This document shows positions 31,382-39,661 of a stretch of DNA of 39,720 nucleotides, one piece after another. A program made the position numbers and the translations under genes. The DNA lies in the NCBI GenBank assembly GCA_964555565.1, contig CAZKTF010000007.1:1-39720 (forward strand), given 5' to 3'. The notes below the pieces were generated by a model. That model made no database searches. It was not told the origin of the DNA and saw nothing but the letters and a program-made list of their open reading frames with translations. Numbering within the stretch: position 1 is the stretch's first letter; every line of letters starts with the position of its first letter. This stretch comes from CAZKTF01 sp964555565. Lineage in GTDB: Bacteria > Planctomycetota > JAJSAM01 > JAKLKS01.

Positions 31382-31963
31382 CTAGATAGCCACGACCTCG
31401 ACCACCTCCGGGACGACCTCCTTCAGCCGGCTCTCGATCCCCAGCCGGAGCGTGGCCGTGGAGGAGGGGCAGCCGGAGCAGGACCCCTGGAGGACGAGGC
31501 GCACGAGCCCGTCGTCGTAGCCCGCGAAGATGATGTCCCCTCCGTCCCCCTGGACGTAGGGGCGGATCTCCTCGAGGACCGCGCGGATGCGCGCCTCGAT
31601 CTCGGAAGCCGGGCCCGAGGCGGACGCGGCCCCCGGGGGCAGCACCTTCTCCCCGGAGCGGAGGAACTCCCGGATCGCCTGTCCCACGCGGTGCGCCTCC
31701 GTGGCCCAGGCCTCGGGGTCGGAGCGGCTCACGGTGACGAAGCTCCCCGCCACGAACACGCCCGTCACCCCCTCCAGCGCGAAGAGGCGCCGCGCGAGGG
31801 GGGACCGCTCCGCCGCGGCCGCGTCCTGGAACTGCGCGGTGCGCCCCTCGAGCAGCGGGCGGTCCACCGTGAACTTGAGGCTCGCGGGGTTCGGCGTGGG
31901 GGAGGCGAGTATGCGGACGGGGGCCGCGTCGGGCGCGGCGCCGCGGGCGGGTTCCTGGGGCAT
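31382..31963 (-). CDS. NFU/NifU-like Fe-S cluster scaffold or carrier protein
   Basis: The 193-residue protein has an N-terminal Nfu_N domain (SPTPNPASLKFTVDRPLLEG ... LFALEGVTGVFVAGSFVTVSR) and a C-terminal NifU domain (IRAVLEEIRPYVQGDGGDIIFAGYDDGLVRLVLQGSCSGCPSS). The C-x2-C pair CSGC binds a [4Fe-4S] cluster bridging a dimer. This is the layout of NFU1-type carriers that deliver clusters to target enzymes such as lipoyl synthase. A Gly/Ala linker joins the domains. GGAGGAG precedes the ATG at 31963. A rho-independent terminator follows, so it is probably a single-gene unit. Confidence 0.92.
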   Translation of the reverse strand: MPQEPARGAAPDAAPVRILASPTPNPASLKFTVDRPLLEGRTAQFQDAAAAERSPLARRLFALEGVTGVFVAGSFVTVSRSDPEAWATEAHRVGQAIREFLRSGEKVLPPGAASASGPASEIEARIRAVLEEIRPYVQGDGGDIIFAGYDDGLVRLVLQGSCSGCPSSTATLRLGIESRLKEVVPEVVEVVAI

Positions 31964-32098
31964 CGTGCGGGTCTCCTCCTCCTCGTCGGGGCCCCCCCAT
32001 CCTACCGGCCCGCGCGGGCGGGCCCTTGCTTCCGGCACCCCGTTCCCGATAGCGTCACCGGTCCGCGGCGTGGGCGGGTCCTCCCGGAGGGCAGCGGC

Positions 32099-32467
32099 GT
32101 GATCACCAGGCATTCGATCGGGCACGTGGAGTGGGCCTGCACGGACTTCAAACGGACGGTGAAGTTCTACCGGTCGCTCTTCGGCTGGGAGTTCCGCCCC
32201 TTCGGGAACAACTACATGCTGTTCAAGGCCCCGGGCTGCACCTCCGGGGGGTTCATCCGCGTCTCCAGGCCGGCCCTCGTCGGCCCGGGCTTCTCGCCGC
32301 TGGTCTACGTCGAGGTGGACGCCATCGACCCCTACCTCAAGAAGGTCAGGAGCGTGGGCGGGAGGGTCTCCACCCCGAAGACCCAGATCCCGGGGACGGG
32401 GTCCTTCGCGCACCTCCGGGACCCCGACGGGAACCTCGTGGTGCTCTACGAGGAGAAGCGGCGCTAG
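32099..32467 (+). CDS. VOC-family protein (glyoxalase/bleomycin-resistance fold)
   Basis: This 122-residue protein has two beta-alpha-beta-beta-beta modules: HVEWACTDFKRTVKFYRSLFGWEFRPFG and VYVEVDAIDPYLKKVRSVGGRVSTPKTQI...FAHLRDPDGNLVVLYEEK. His near residue 8 and the Glu near the end are the usual metal ligand positions. The substrate cannot be inferred; bacterial proteins of this type are often annotated only as VOC family. The GTG start follows GGAGG at 9 bases. It is on the same strand as the RlmN-like gene, with a gap of 22 bases, so they may be co-transcribed. Confidence 0.85.
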   Translation: MITRHSIGHVEWACTDFKRTVKFYRSLFGWEFRPFGNNYMLFKAPGCTSGGFIRVSRPALVGPGFSPLVYVEVDAIDPYLKKVRSVGGRVSTPKTQIPGTGSFAHLRDPDGNLVVLYEEKRR

Positions 32468-32489
32468 GCGCGCCCCCGCAGCGGGCCCC

Positions 32490-33542
32490 GTGGAACCCCG
32501 TCCCCACCTCCTCGAGCTGCTCCCCGGGGAGCTGGCGTCGCATCTGCGCGCGAACGGGGTCCCGGTCCGCGACGAGGACGCCCGGCGGCACCAGGCGCAG
32601 ATCCTCTCCGCGCGGGGGCCGGAGGCCGCGCGGCGGCGCCCGCTCGGGAAGCGGCTCCGCGCCGCGGCCACGGCGCTCACAGACGGCGGCGGCCTCGAGG
32701 TCCTCGACCGCGCCGAGGACCCCGCGGACCGCTTCGTGAAGTACCTCTTCCGCTCCCCGGACGGGGCGCTCCACGAGGCGGTGCGGATCCCGCTCCACAG
32801 GCCGGGGCGCTTCTCGGTCTGCCTCTCGTCGCAGGCGGGGTGCGCGATGCGCTGCGCCTTCTGCGCCACGGGGCGGCTCGGCCTCCGGCGGAACCTCCGC
32901 GCGTGGGAGATGGTGGCCGCGTTCCTCCGCGTGCGGGACGAGGCGCCGGGCCGCGCGACGGGGGCGGTCTTCCAGGGCCAGGGGGAGCCTTTCCACAACT
33001 ACGACGAGGTGATCCGCGCGGCCCGGGTCCTTTCGCACCCCTGCGGCGGGCAGGTCCGCGGGGACGCCATCACGATCTCGACCGTGGGCCTCGTCCCCGA
33101 GATCCGCCGCTACACCCGCGAGGGCCACCCCTACAGGCTCATCGTCTCCCTGACCTCGGCGGTCCCGGAGCGGAGGGCCGCGCTCCTGCCGGTCGCGGGG
33201 CGCACGCCCGTCGAGGAGCTGGCGGCGGCCATCCGCGAGCACGCGGCCACCCGCAGCGGGCTCACGACCGTGGCGTGGGTGCTCCTCGGGGGCGTCAACA
33301 CCGGGGACGACGAGGTCGAGGCGCTGCGGCGGCTGCTCGACGGCGTCCCGCTGCGGTTCAACATCATCGACGTGAACGACCCGCGCCCGGACGGGTTCCG
33401 GCGGGCCTCGGACGAGGAGCGTCGGGACTTCGTCCGCCGGCTCCAGGTCCTCCGCGCCCCCGTGGTGCGCCGCTACTCGGGAGGCGCCAACCGCCACGCC
33501 GCCTGCGGGATGCTGGCGTCCACGCGGTGGGGACCCGCCTAG
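32490..33542 (+). CDS. rlmN: RlmN-family radical SAM rRNA/tRNA adenine-C2 methyltransferase
   Basis: The 350-residue protein has the radical SAM cluster motif CAMRCAFC (C-x3-C-x2-C) following SVCLSSQAG. A GQGEPFHNYDEV motif corresponds to GMGEPL-N, ITISTVGLVPEI follows, and the C-terminal GANRHAACGM carries the resolving Cys. It methylates C2 of adenosine in 23S rRNA and tRNA through a Cys-bound intermediate. The Gln in GQGEP and the divergent N-terminal domain suggest a variant or a second paralogue, so the exact RNA target is less certain. GTG start at 32490. Confidence 0.85.
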   Translation: MEPRPHLLELLPGELASHLRANGVPVRDEDARRHQAQILSARGPEAARRRPLGKRLRAAATALTDGGGLEVLDRAEDPADRFVKYLFRSPDGALHEAVRIPLHRPGRFSVCLSSQAGCAMRCAFCATGRLGLRRNLRAWEMVAAFLRVRDEAPGRATGAVFQGQGEPFHNYDEVIRAARVLSHPCGGQVRGDAITISTVGLVPEIRRYTREGHPYRLIVSLTSAVPERRAALLPVAGRTPVEELAAAIREHAATRSGLTTVAWVLLGGVNTGDDEVEALRRLLDGVPLRFNIIDVNDPRPDGFRRASDEERRDFVRRLQVLRAPVVRRYSGGANRHAACGMLASTRWGPA

Positions 33543-33582
33543 CGACCGGGGTCTCGCCCTTCGCTTGGCCGGAGGCCGCCCC

Positions 33583-33990
33583 TCACACCCCGTGCAGGAC
33601 GGCGCGGACCTTCCGGACGACCTCCGCCTGCTTGAAGGGCTTCTGGAGGAAGGCCGCGCCCTCCTTGAAGACCCCCTCGAGGACGCCGCTCTGGACGTCC
33701 TCCTTCTCCACGAAGCCGGAGACGTACAGGACCTTCATCCCGGGCCGCTGCGGCTGCATCGCGCGGGCCAGCGCGAGGCCGCTCATCCCGGGCATGACGT
33801 AGTCGGTGAGGAGGAGGTCGATGGGGCCCTTGCGGTCCCCGGCGACCTTCAGCGCCGCGGGGCCGTCGGACGCCTCGAGGACCTCGTAGCCGACCTCCCG
33901 GAGGGCCTCGACGGCCAGACGGCGGACCTCCTCGGTGTCATCCACGACGAGGACCGTCTCCTTCCGGCCGGGTGCTCGCTTCTCAGCCAC
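33583..33990 (-). CDS. Single-domain response regulator (receiver)
   Basis: This CheY-like receiver of about 135 residues has TVLVVDDTEE with the acidic pair, LLLTDYVMPGMSG with the phospho-acceptor Asp, VLYVSGF with the Ser switch residue, and AFLQKPFKQ with the conserved Lys. No DNA-binding or enzymatic domain is attached. The GTG at 33990 is chosen because it gives a compact receiver; the longer ATG start at 34059 would overlap the nrfA gene end and add an Arg-rich stretch. It lies downstream of nrfHA on the same strand, 55 bases away. Confidence 0.85.
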   Translation of the reverse strand: MAEKRAPGRKETVLVVDDTEEVRRLAVEALREVGYEVLEASDGPAALKVAGDRKGPIDLLLTDYVMPGMSGLALARAMQPQRPGMKVLYVSGFVEKEDVQSGVLEGVFKEGAAFLQKPFKQAEVVRKVRAVLHGV

Positions 33991-34045
33991 CGCCGGAAGC
34001 CTACCGCGTCGCCTCCGCCCGCGCCAGCGCGGGGATGCAGGTCGC

Positions 34046-35443
34046 CTACCGGGGCGCACCCGGCGGCCCGCGCAGGGCCACCTGCCCCCTCCGGCAGGCG
34101 TCCAGGGAGAGGCCGAGCACCCGCGCCGCCTCCTGCGGCGCGTGGAACCCGGTCGAGTTCTCCGCCTCCACGAAGTCGAGGAGGAACTGGGCCCGGCGCT
34201 GGAAGCCCCGCGCCGGGGCGAGGGCCTCGTCGCCCGCCCCGGCGGCCCGCGCGGCCTTCAGGTCGGCGATGAGGTCCATGAGGGCGTCCATGGCCAGGTT
34301 GCGGAGCTGGAAGGTCCGCTCCTGGATCGTCTCCACGCGCGCGCGGAGCTCCTCCTCGGGCCAGCGGTGGCAGGTCTGGCAGGCCCGGTTGATGTTGAGG
34401 AGCGGGCTGCGGACGTGGTGGTCGCTGATCTTGAGCGCCCCCTCCCGCTTGTAGGGCATGTGGCAGTCCGCGCAGGCCACTCCGGAGCGCGCGTGGATCC
34501 CCTGGTTCCACATCTCGAACTCCGGGTGCTGTGCCTTGAGGACCGGCGCCCCCGTTTCCGCGTGGACCCAGTCCTTGAAGCCGGTCTCCTCGTAGTAGGA
34601 GAGGATCTCGTCGGCCCGCAGCCCCTTCGCCCACGGGTAGGTGAGCCGCTTCTCCGGGCCCTTGAAGTAGTACTCGACGTGGCACTGCCCGCAGACGAAG
34701 GAGCGCATCTCCTGGCGGGTCGCCATGGCGTTCACGTCGTAGTCCTGCACCCCCTGGGCGGCCTTGAGCGCCCGGATCCCCTCGAGGAATGCCGGGCGGG
34801 TCACGCGCAGCTGCATCGTCGCCGGGTCGTGGCAGTCGATGCAGGCCACGGGGTGCGTGACCAGCTTCCGCGCCTCCGCGTAGGGCATGGAGTTCAGCCT
34901 CTCGAACCCCTTCACGAGGTCCCCGTCCCCCGCCTTCCGGTAGGCGACGGTGACTGAGGCGTGGCAGTGGAGGCAGGTCCCCGGCTGCTTCGCCGCGTGC
35001 TGGCGCCCGGTGAACGCCTGGTCGTCGAGCATGAAGGCGTGGCCGCGCTCCTCGCGGAAGTCCGCGGCGAAGGCGTACCCCGCCCACATCGCCTTCAGGC
35101 GGGGGTCCTGCTCCAGCTTCGACCGGGCGACGACGGAGCGGGGGTCGATCGCCGTCGGGGTCCGCGGGACCGCCTCGCTCCCGCCGAAGCGGGTGCGTAC
35201 CTGGTCCACCGTCCGGCGGTATCCGTCGTACTGGAGAGGGAAGTTCTTTCCCCAGATCGCCGGGTCCTCGATGGTGTCGGTGAGCTCCACCACCCGGTAG
35301 AAGGGGTTCCGCGCCTCCACCTTCCTCTCGAAGATGTTCACCAGGAGCGCCGTCGCCCCCGCCGCCGCGCCCGCGGCGACCAGGGCGGTGACCAGGAACA
35401 GCCGGCCCCGCCCCCGGCCCTGTGCGCCCGTGCCCTCGGTCAC
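34046..35443 (-). CDS. nrfA: Cytochrome c nitrite reductase, catalytic subunit (ammonia-forming)
   Basis: This 465-residue periplasmic protein has an N-terminal signal anchor (RLFLVTALVAAGAAAGATALLV) and five haem c motifs in order: CLHCH, CIDCH, CGQCH, CADCH and CQTCH. Most NrfA proteins bind the catalytic haem with CXXCK; here the first motif is CXXCH. FREERGH carries the active-site Arg, CGQCHVEYYFKGPEKRLTYPW the active-site Tyr and the calcium/Lys region, and GIHARSGVACADCHMPY the distal His. It reduces nitrite to ammonium with six electrons. The GTG start is 4 bases after the nrfH stop. Confidence 0.93.
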   Translation of the reverse strand: MTEGTGAQGRGRGRLFLVTALVAAGAAAGATALLVNIFERKVEARNPFYRVVELTDTIEDPAIWGKNFPLQYDGYRRTVDQVRTRFGGSEAVPRTPTAIDPRSVVARSKLEQDPRLKAMWAGYAFAADFREERGHAFMLDDQAFTGRQHAAKQPGTCLHCHASVTVAYRKAGDGDLVKGFERLNSMPYAEARKLVTHPVACIDCHDPATMQLRVTRPAFLEGIRALKAAQGVQDYDVNAMATRQEMRSFVCGQCHVEYYFKGPEKRLTYPWAKGLRADEILSYYEETGFKDWVHAETGAPVLKAQHPEFEMWNQGIHARSGVACADCHMPYKREGALKISDHHVRSPLLNINRACQTCHRWPEEELRARVETIQERTFQLRNLAMDALMDLIADLKAARAAGAGDEALAPARGFQRRAQFLLDFVEAENSTGFHAPQEAARVLGLSLDACRRGQVALRGPPGAPR

Positions 35444-35447
35444 CGGA

Positions 35448-35927
35448 TCACCTCTCGTGTCCCACGGAGGCGTGGCAGCGCGCGCAGTCCGGCCCCCCGG
35501 GGCCGTCGTGCGCGCCGCCCATCGCCTCGACGACGTCGGCGTGGCACTTCAGGCACGCCTGCTGCGCGATCGCGCGGTTGTGCGGCTTGATCCGGAGCGG
35601 ATCGGGGAACCGTCCGGTCGTGAAGGCGAAGGAGTGCCAGAAGCCGTTGGAGGCCTTCGTGGCGTACTTCGGGAGGAACCCGGCGGGGGTGTGGCAGTCG
35701 TTGCAGGTCGCCACGGACCGGTGGCTCGACTTGAGCCACGCGTCGTAGTGCTCCTGCATGACGTGGCAGTTGGCGCAGGCCGCGGGGTCGTTGGTGAGGT
35801 AGGACGCGCCCCTGGCGTAGACGAAGGTGTACCCCCCGACCCCCGCCGCCAGCCCCAGGGCCGCGGCGGCGGCGAGGAGGGCGGGACGGGCGAGCCGGCC
35901 GCGGAGGCGGGGATCGAGGGGGGCCAT
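35448..35927 (-). CDS. nrfH: NrfH tetrahaem quinol dehydrogenase subunit
   Basis: The 159-residue membrane-anchored cytochrome of the NapC/NirT/NrfH family takes electrons from menaquinol and passes them to NrfA. An N-terminal TM helix (ALLAAAAALGLAAGVGGYTFVY) is followed by four haem motifs: CANCHVM (with the axial Met typical of NrfH), CNDCH, CLKCH and CARCH. HRSVATCNDCHTPAGFLPKYATKASNGFWHS is the quinol-site region. It is the first gene of the nrfHA pair and is divergent from the first Crp/Fnr gene, with 178 bases in between for shared control. Confidence 0.94.
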   Translation of the reverse strand: MAPLDPRLRGRLARPALLAAAAALGLAAGVGGYTFVYARGASYLTNDPAACANCHVMQEHYDAWLKSSHRSVATCNDCHTPAGFLPKYATKASNGFWHSFAFTTGRFPDPLRIKPHNRAIAQQACLKCHADVVEAMGGAHDGPGGPDCARCHASVGHER

Positions 35928-36105
35928 CGGTCACCGGGCTCGCGGGGGAGGGCGGAGGCCGCCGGGGAGCGTCCCGCGGAAAAGACCGGGTCCCCGGGGA
36001 GAAAGCCGCGACGCAAGGGCCCGCCAGGGCACGGTGACTTCGGTCCGCCGGTTGCGGGAGGTCCGGAGGTCGCGGGACGCATCGGACGCCCGAAAGGAGC
36101 TCGCC

Positions 36106-36867
36106 ATGGCCCGGATCCTCGAGACCTTGGAGCGGCACGCCCTGTTCACGGGGCTCCCCTCCGAGGAGTTCGCCTCCCTCCTGCTCGACTGCAGGATGTG
36201 CACGCCGCTGCGCGGCGGGCACCTCTACGAGGCGGGGGACGAGGCGGATGCCTTCTACATCCTCGTGTCGGGCCGCGTCAAGCTCGCGAACGGGTCCCCC
36301 TCCACCCGCGAGCACGTGATGGAGCTGGTCGGACCCGGGGACGCCTTCGCCCTCCTCCCGCTCTTCGACGCCCGCCGCTACGGCGAGACGGCGACCGCGC
36401 TCGAGGACTCGGTGGTCATCCGGGTGCCCCGGGAGGCCTTCCTCCGGCTGCTCTCCCGCCGCCCCGAGGTCGCCGGGCGCGTGGCCCGCGAGGTCGCGGC
36501 GCAGGCCTGGAGGCTCCGGGAGCGCCTGGAGGCGATGAGCACCCGCAGCGTCCCCGCGCGCGTGGCCGCCCACATCCTCGGGCTGGCCGATCGCGAGTCC
36601 GGCGGTGGACACCCCGGCGCGATCGTGGACCTGGGCGCCGCCCGGGGGGTGGTGGCGGGCACCCTGGGGACGGTCCCGCGGGTCCTCGTCCGGACCCTGC
36701 GCGCCCTGGAGCGGGAGGGGTTGGTCCTCACGCGAGGCCGCCGGGTCGAGATCCTCGAGCCGGAGAGGCTGCGCGGCCTCGCCGAGGGCAACGGGAAGGA
36801 GTCCCTGGGCCGCCGGGGCCACGTCCGCGGCGGGGCCCTCCTCGCGGGGTCGGCGGCGGGCCGGTAG
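36106..36867 (+). CDS. Crp/Fnr-family transcriptional regulator 1
   Basis: This 253-residue regulator has an N-terminal cyclic-nucleotide-binding-fold sensor (ALFTGLPSEEFASLLLDCRMC ... EADAFYILVSGRVKLANG ... HVMELVGPGDAFALLPLFD) and a C-terminal Crp-type winged helix (RVAAHILGLAD ... VVAGTLGTVPRVLVRTLRALEREGLVLTRGRRVEILEPERL). No four-Cys FNR cluster is present. The divergent position before nrfHA suggests control of nitrite/NO-responsive genes. It opens MARILETLERH, as does the next gene, so the two are tandem duplicates. The C-terminal ~25 residues are extra. AAGGAG precedes the ATG. Confidence 0.9.
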   Translation: MARILETLERHALFTGLPSEEFASLLLDCRMCTPLRGGHLYEAGDEADAFYILVSGRVKLANGSPSTREHVMELVGPGDAFALLPLFDARRYGETATALEDSVVIRVPREAFLRLLSRRPEVAGRVAREVAAQAWRLRERLEAMSTRSVPARVAAHILGLADRESGGGHPGAIVDLGAARGVVAGTLGTVPRVLVRTLRALEREGLVLTRGRRVEILEPERLRGLAEGNGKESLGRRGHVRGGALLAGSAAGR

Positions 36868-36972
36868 GCCCCTCCCGGGCAGGGGGGCGGGCCCTCCCCA
36901 GCCTCGGCCTCGCCCCGTGGGGGCCCGCGCCGGCCTCCCCGCGGGCCGAGGGGTAGACTCCCGGGGTCCGCC

Positions 36973-37659
36973 ATGGCCCGCATCCTCGAGACGCTGGAGA
37001 AGCACCCCCTCTTCTCGGGCGTCCCCCGCGAGGAGCTGACCGGCCTCGTCCTGGACTGCCGGGTCCGGACCCCGCTCCGGGAGGACCGCGTCTTCTCCCA
37101 GGGGGAGCCCGCCGAGGCCTTCTACATCGTCGTCTCGGGGGCGGTGAAGCTCTCCAGCGTCGCCCCCGGGGGCCGCGAGCACGTGGTGGAGGTGATGCGC
37201 CCGGGCGAGAGCTTCGCGCTCATGCCCGTGCTGGACGGGGGACGATACCCGGTCGCCGCCACGGCGCTCGTGGACTCCACGCTCGTGCGCGTGCCGCGCG
37301 ACGCCTACCGGCGGCTCCTCGCGCGGCGGCCCGATCTGAACGCCCGCGCGGCGCGGGAGATCGCGGAGCGCCTGCGCCGCATGCGGGCGCGCCTGGAGGA
37401 GGTGACCACGCGCAGCGTCGCGGCCCGGGTCGCGGGGCATCTCCTCCGCCTCGCCGGGAACTGTGCCGGCGAGGCGCGGGCCGGGGTGGTCGTGGACCTC
37501 GGGGCGACCCGGGAGGTCGTGGCGAACTCCCTCGGGACGGTGCGGGAGGTCTTCGTGCGGACGATCCGGGCCATGGAGAAGGGCGGGATCGTCGCCATCC
37601 GCGGCCGCCGCGTGGAGATCCTCGACGAGGAGAGGCTGCGCAAGATCGCGGAGAGCTGA
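36973..37659 (+). CDS. Crp/Fnr-family transcriptional regulator 2 (tandem paralogue)
   Basis: This 228-residue paralogue of the preceding gene starts MARILETLEKHPLFSGVPREEL. It has a sensor domain with GEPAEAFYIVVSGAVKLSSV and EVMRPGESFALMPVLDGGRYPVAATAL, a long dimer helix (RRMRARLEEVTTRSVAARVAGHL) and a winged helix with SLGTVREVFVRTIRAMEKGGIVAIRGRRVEILDEERL. It lacks FNR-type cluster Cys. The 105-base gap to paralogue 1 could hold its own promoter. Likely ligand, if any, is unknown; NO- or redox-responding relatives commonly control nrf and hemerythrin genes. A nested palindrome follows the stop. Confidence 0.9.
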   Translation: MARILETLEKHPLFSGVPREELTGLVLDCRVRTPLREDRVFSQGEPAEAFYIVVSGAVKLSSVAPGGREHVVEVMRPGESFALMPVLDGGRYPVAATALVDSTLVRVPRDAYRRLLARRPDLNARAAREIAERLRRMRARLEEVTTRSVAARVAGHLLRLAGNCAGEARAGVVVDLGATREVVANSLGTVREVFVRTIRAMEKGGIVAIRGRRVEILDEERLRKIAES

Positions 37660-37672
37660 TCGCGGTCGTAAA

Positions 37673-37722
37673 GGTCTGACCTCATTCGCCTGGCCTGGGC
37701 CAGGCGAATGGGGTCTGACCCC
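37673..37722. repeat. Nested palindrome with GGTCTGAC/GTCTGACCCC ends (copy 2)
   Basis: The inner hairpin CATTCGCCTGGCC (37683-37695), TG, GGCCAGGCGAATG (37698-37710) has 13 perfect pairs. It is bracketed by GGTCTGAC (37673-37680) and GGGGTCTGACCCC (37710-37722). The ends match copy 1 at 3017-3079, but the inner hairpin differs. Here the two outer GTCTGAC strings are in the same direction. It lies between convergent genes and could terminate both. Confidence 0.75.
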
Positions 37723-37742
37723 TTGCTCCGCCCTCAACTTCG

Positions 37743-38990
37743 TCAGCGCCGCGCGGGGGCGGGCTCCGCGGGCGGCGTCTCCGGGGCCGCGACGCGGTGG
37801 GGCCTGAGCGCGGCGTGGAGGGCGGGCGTCGCGGCGGCGCGCGTGACGGCGAGCCTGGCGAAGTAGAGCTTCGTCCGGAGCTCCCCGGCGTCCAGCAGCT
37901 CCAGCGCGTCGTCCGGCTGGACGACGAGGGAGACCTCCACGTTGGGCGCGATCCCCACCGGGAGCGCCGCGCGCCTGCAGGCCTCGGCCACGTGGCGGAA
38001 CACCACGCGCATCTCCTCCGGCCTGGGCGGCGGGTGGTCCGCCATGAGGGACCCCACGGTGGGCCGGAACACGCAGACCGTGGGGAAGGCCCCCAGGGAG
38101 ACGATCTCGTCGATGGCCGCGAGCGTGTCCGCGAGCGGCTCGACGCCCGCGATGATCTCTCCCGACACGCGCCCCGGGCCCCAGAGGCCCGCCGCGTACT
38201 CCATGGCGTCGTAGAACGCCCTCTGCCCGAACACCTTCTGCTTGCCGGGGAGCAGGCGCGCGAATACCTCCGGGTTGTGGAACTCGAAGCAGAAGGAGAG
38301 GTGATCCACCCCCAGGTCGCGGAGCCAGTCGTACTTCCACAGGTGGCGCGAGGGGGTCATCTGGAGGCCGACCAGCGCGCCCACCCGCTCCTTCACCGCC
38401 TTGACGAAGGGGCCCGCGCCGTCCACGTCCCGCTCCCCCTGGAACCCGGAGTTGAAGTGCACGAAGGTCACGCCGGACTCCGCCCTGGCGGCCCGCGCCG
38501 TGTCCACGACGTCCTCGACCGTCTTGCGTCCCTCCTCCGCCGTGCCGACGTTGATCCCCGTGGTGCAGAAGCGGCACTGGAGGCCCGGGGTCGTGCCCCA
38601 GAAGGCGCAGGCGGACTCGATGTAGATGCCGAGGTAGGTCCCCTGGAGAACTCCCACGCGGGACATCTCCGTCCCGGCCCGGGTCCGGGCGCGGTACCAG
38701 GCGGGGGCGGGGGGGACGCGCACCGGGTGGGCCTCCCCGGTGCGGGCGTCGAGGAGCTCGTAGCCGTCGGCTCCCCTGCGGAGGAGCCAGGGAGAGCGCC
38801 CGGCGAAGGGCTCCGCCACGGGGACGTTCACCCACACGTCCTTCCGGCGGCCCGGGAGGACGAGCTCGAGTCCGCTCCCGAGCCCCGCGCGGGTGCGCGC
38901 GAAGGGGCGGGCGTCCTCCTCGAGCGTGCAGGAGGGGTCGATCCGGAGGCCGAGGCAGAACAGGTCGATCTCGAGCTCGCAGGCGTTCAC
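37743..38990 (-). CDS. Radical SAM protein with unusual C-x10-C-x2-C cluster motif
   Basis: The 415-residue protein begins with about 120 residues without a clear family (EIDLFCLGLRIDPSCTLEEDARPF..., then a beta-rich part). The putative [4Fe-4S]/SAM motif is CAFWGTTPGLQCRFC, i.e. C-x10-C-x2-C instead of C-x3-C-x2-C. TIM-barrel-like signs follow: VTFVHFNSGF, GLQMTPSRHL, VDHLSFCFEFHNPEVF, VSGEIIAGVEPLADT and GAFPTVCVFRPTVGS. The late Ala/Pro tail looks unstructured. No substrate peptide gene is obvious beside it. The GTG at 38990 gives the short N-terminus. Reaction unknown; the fold assignment is firm, the family is not. Confidence 0.75.
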   Translation of the reverse strand: MNACELEIDLFCLGLRIDPSCTLEEDARPFARTRAGLGSGLELVLPGRRKDVWVNVPVAEPFAGRSPWLLRRGADGYELLDARTGEAHPVRVPPAPAWYRARTRAGTEMSRVGVLQGTYLGIYIESACAFWGTTPGLQCRFCTTGINVGTAEEGRKTVEDVVDTARAARAESGVTFVHFNSGFQGERDVDGAGPFVKAVKERVGALVGLQMTPSRHLWKYDWLRDLGVDHLSFCFEFHNPEVFARLLPGKQKVFGQRAFYDAMEYAAGLWGPGRVSGEIIAGVEPLADTLAAIDEIVSLGAFPTVCVFRPTVGSLMADHPPPRPEEMRVVFRHVAEACRRAALPVGIAPNVEVSLVVQPDDALELLDAGELRTKLYFARLAVTRAAATPALHAALRPHRVAAPETPPAEPAPARR

Positions 38991-39109
38991 GCAGCGAAGG
39001 ATAGGCGAGCGCCCCGCGGCGCGGCGTGACGTCCGTCACGGCCGGTCCCGCGGGCCCGGCGTAGCCTGACCCCTGCGCCGTGACCGGCCCCGGCGCGCGG
39101 GAGCACCCC

Positions 39110-39661
39110 ATGGACATCATCGAGACCCTCCAGCAGGAGCACCGCGAGGCGCTCCGGCGGCTGGACCTGCTCGAGACCGCCCTCAAGGGGATCGCCGAGG
39201 TGCAGGGGGAGTCCCCCCCCGCGTCCGTGGCGCCCTTCGTCGCGCAGTGGGGGTGGTTCCGGGTGGACCTCACCCTCCACTTCCGCAAGGAGGAGGAGGC
39301 GCTGTTCCCCGAGGCCGCCGGCGTGCTCTCCGCGGAGGAGGGGCCCATCGCCCAGATGCGGGCCGAACACGTGGAGTTCGAGGGGCTGCGGTCCGAGGTC
39401 GTCGGGGCGCTCGAGACCCTCCAGACCGGCTGCTGCGGCCACCGGGAGGCCGAGGCGCGCCTCAGGCGCGCGGGGGCCCAGCTCTGCGCGCTCCTCAGGG
39501 AGCACATCTGGAAGGAGGACAACGTCCTGTTCCCCCTCCTCCGGGAGGTCCTCCCGCCCGAGCGCCTCGCCGCCGCCACGCGGCGGGCGGAGCGGATGGA
39601 AGCCGCCGCGGGCCCTCCGGCCCCCCGGGCGTCCCGCGAAGTGACGAGGCGGGCACGGTGA
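39110..39661 (+). CDS. Hemerythrin-like HHE-domain protein
   Basis: This 183-residue four-helix protein has di-iron ligand motifs spaced as in hemerythrin: QQEHREALRRLD (first His), DLTLHFRKEEEALFP (HxxxE), MRAEHVEFEGL, and LREHIWKEDNVLFPLL (HxxxD/E). Such bacterial proteins bind oxygen or nitric oxide or help iron-sulfur repair. A Cys pair (TGCCGH) lies in the loop before the last helix. Placement near nrfHA and two Crp/Fnr regulators fits a role in reactive nitrogen handling, which is inferred from context. ATG at 39110; the C-terminal 25 residues are Ala/Arg-rich. Confidence 0.88.
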   Translation: MDIIETLQQEHREALRRLDLLETALKGIAEVQGESPPASVAPFVAQWGWFRVDLTLHFRKEEEALFPEAAGVLSAEEGPIAQMRAEHVEFEGLRSEVVGALETLQTGCCGHREAEARLRRAGAQLCALLREHIWKEDNVLFPLLREVLPPERLAAATRRAERMEAAAGPPAPRASREVTRRAR

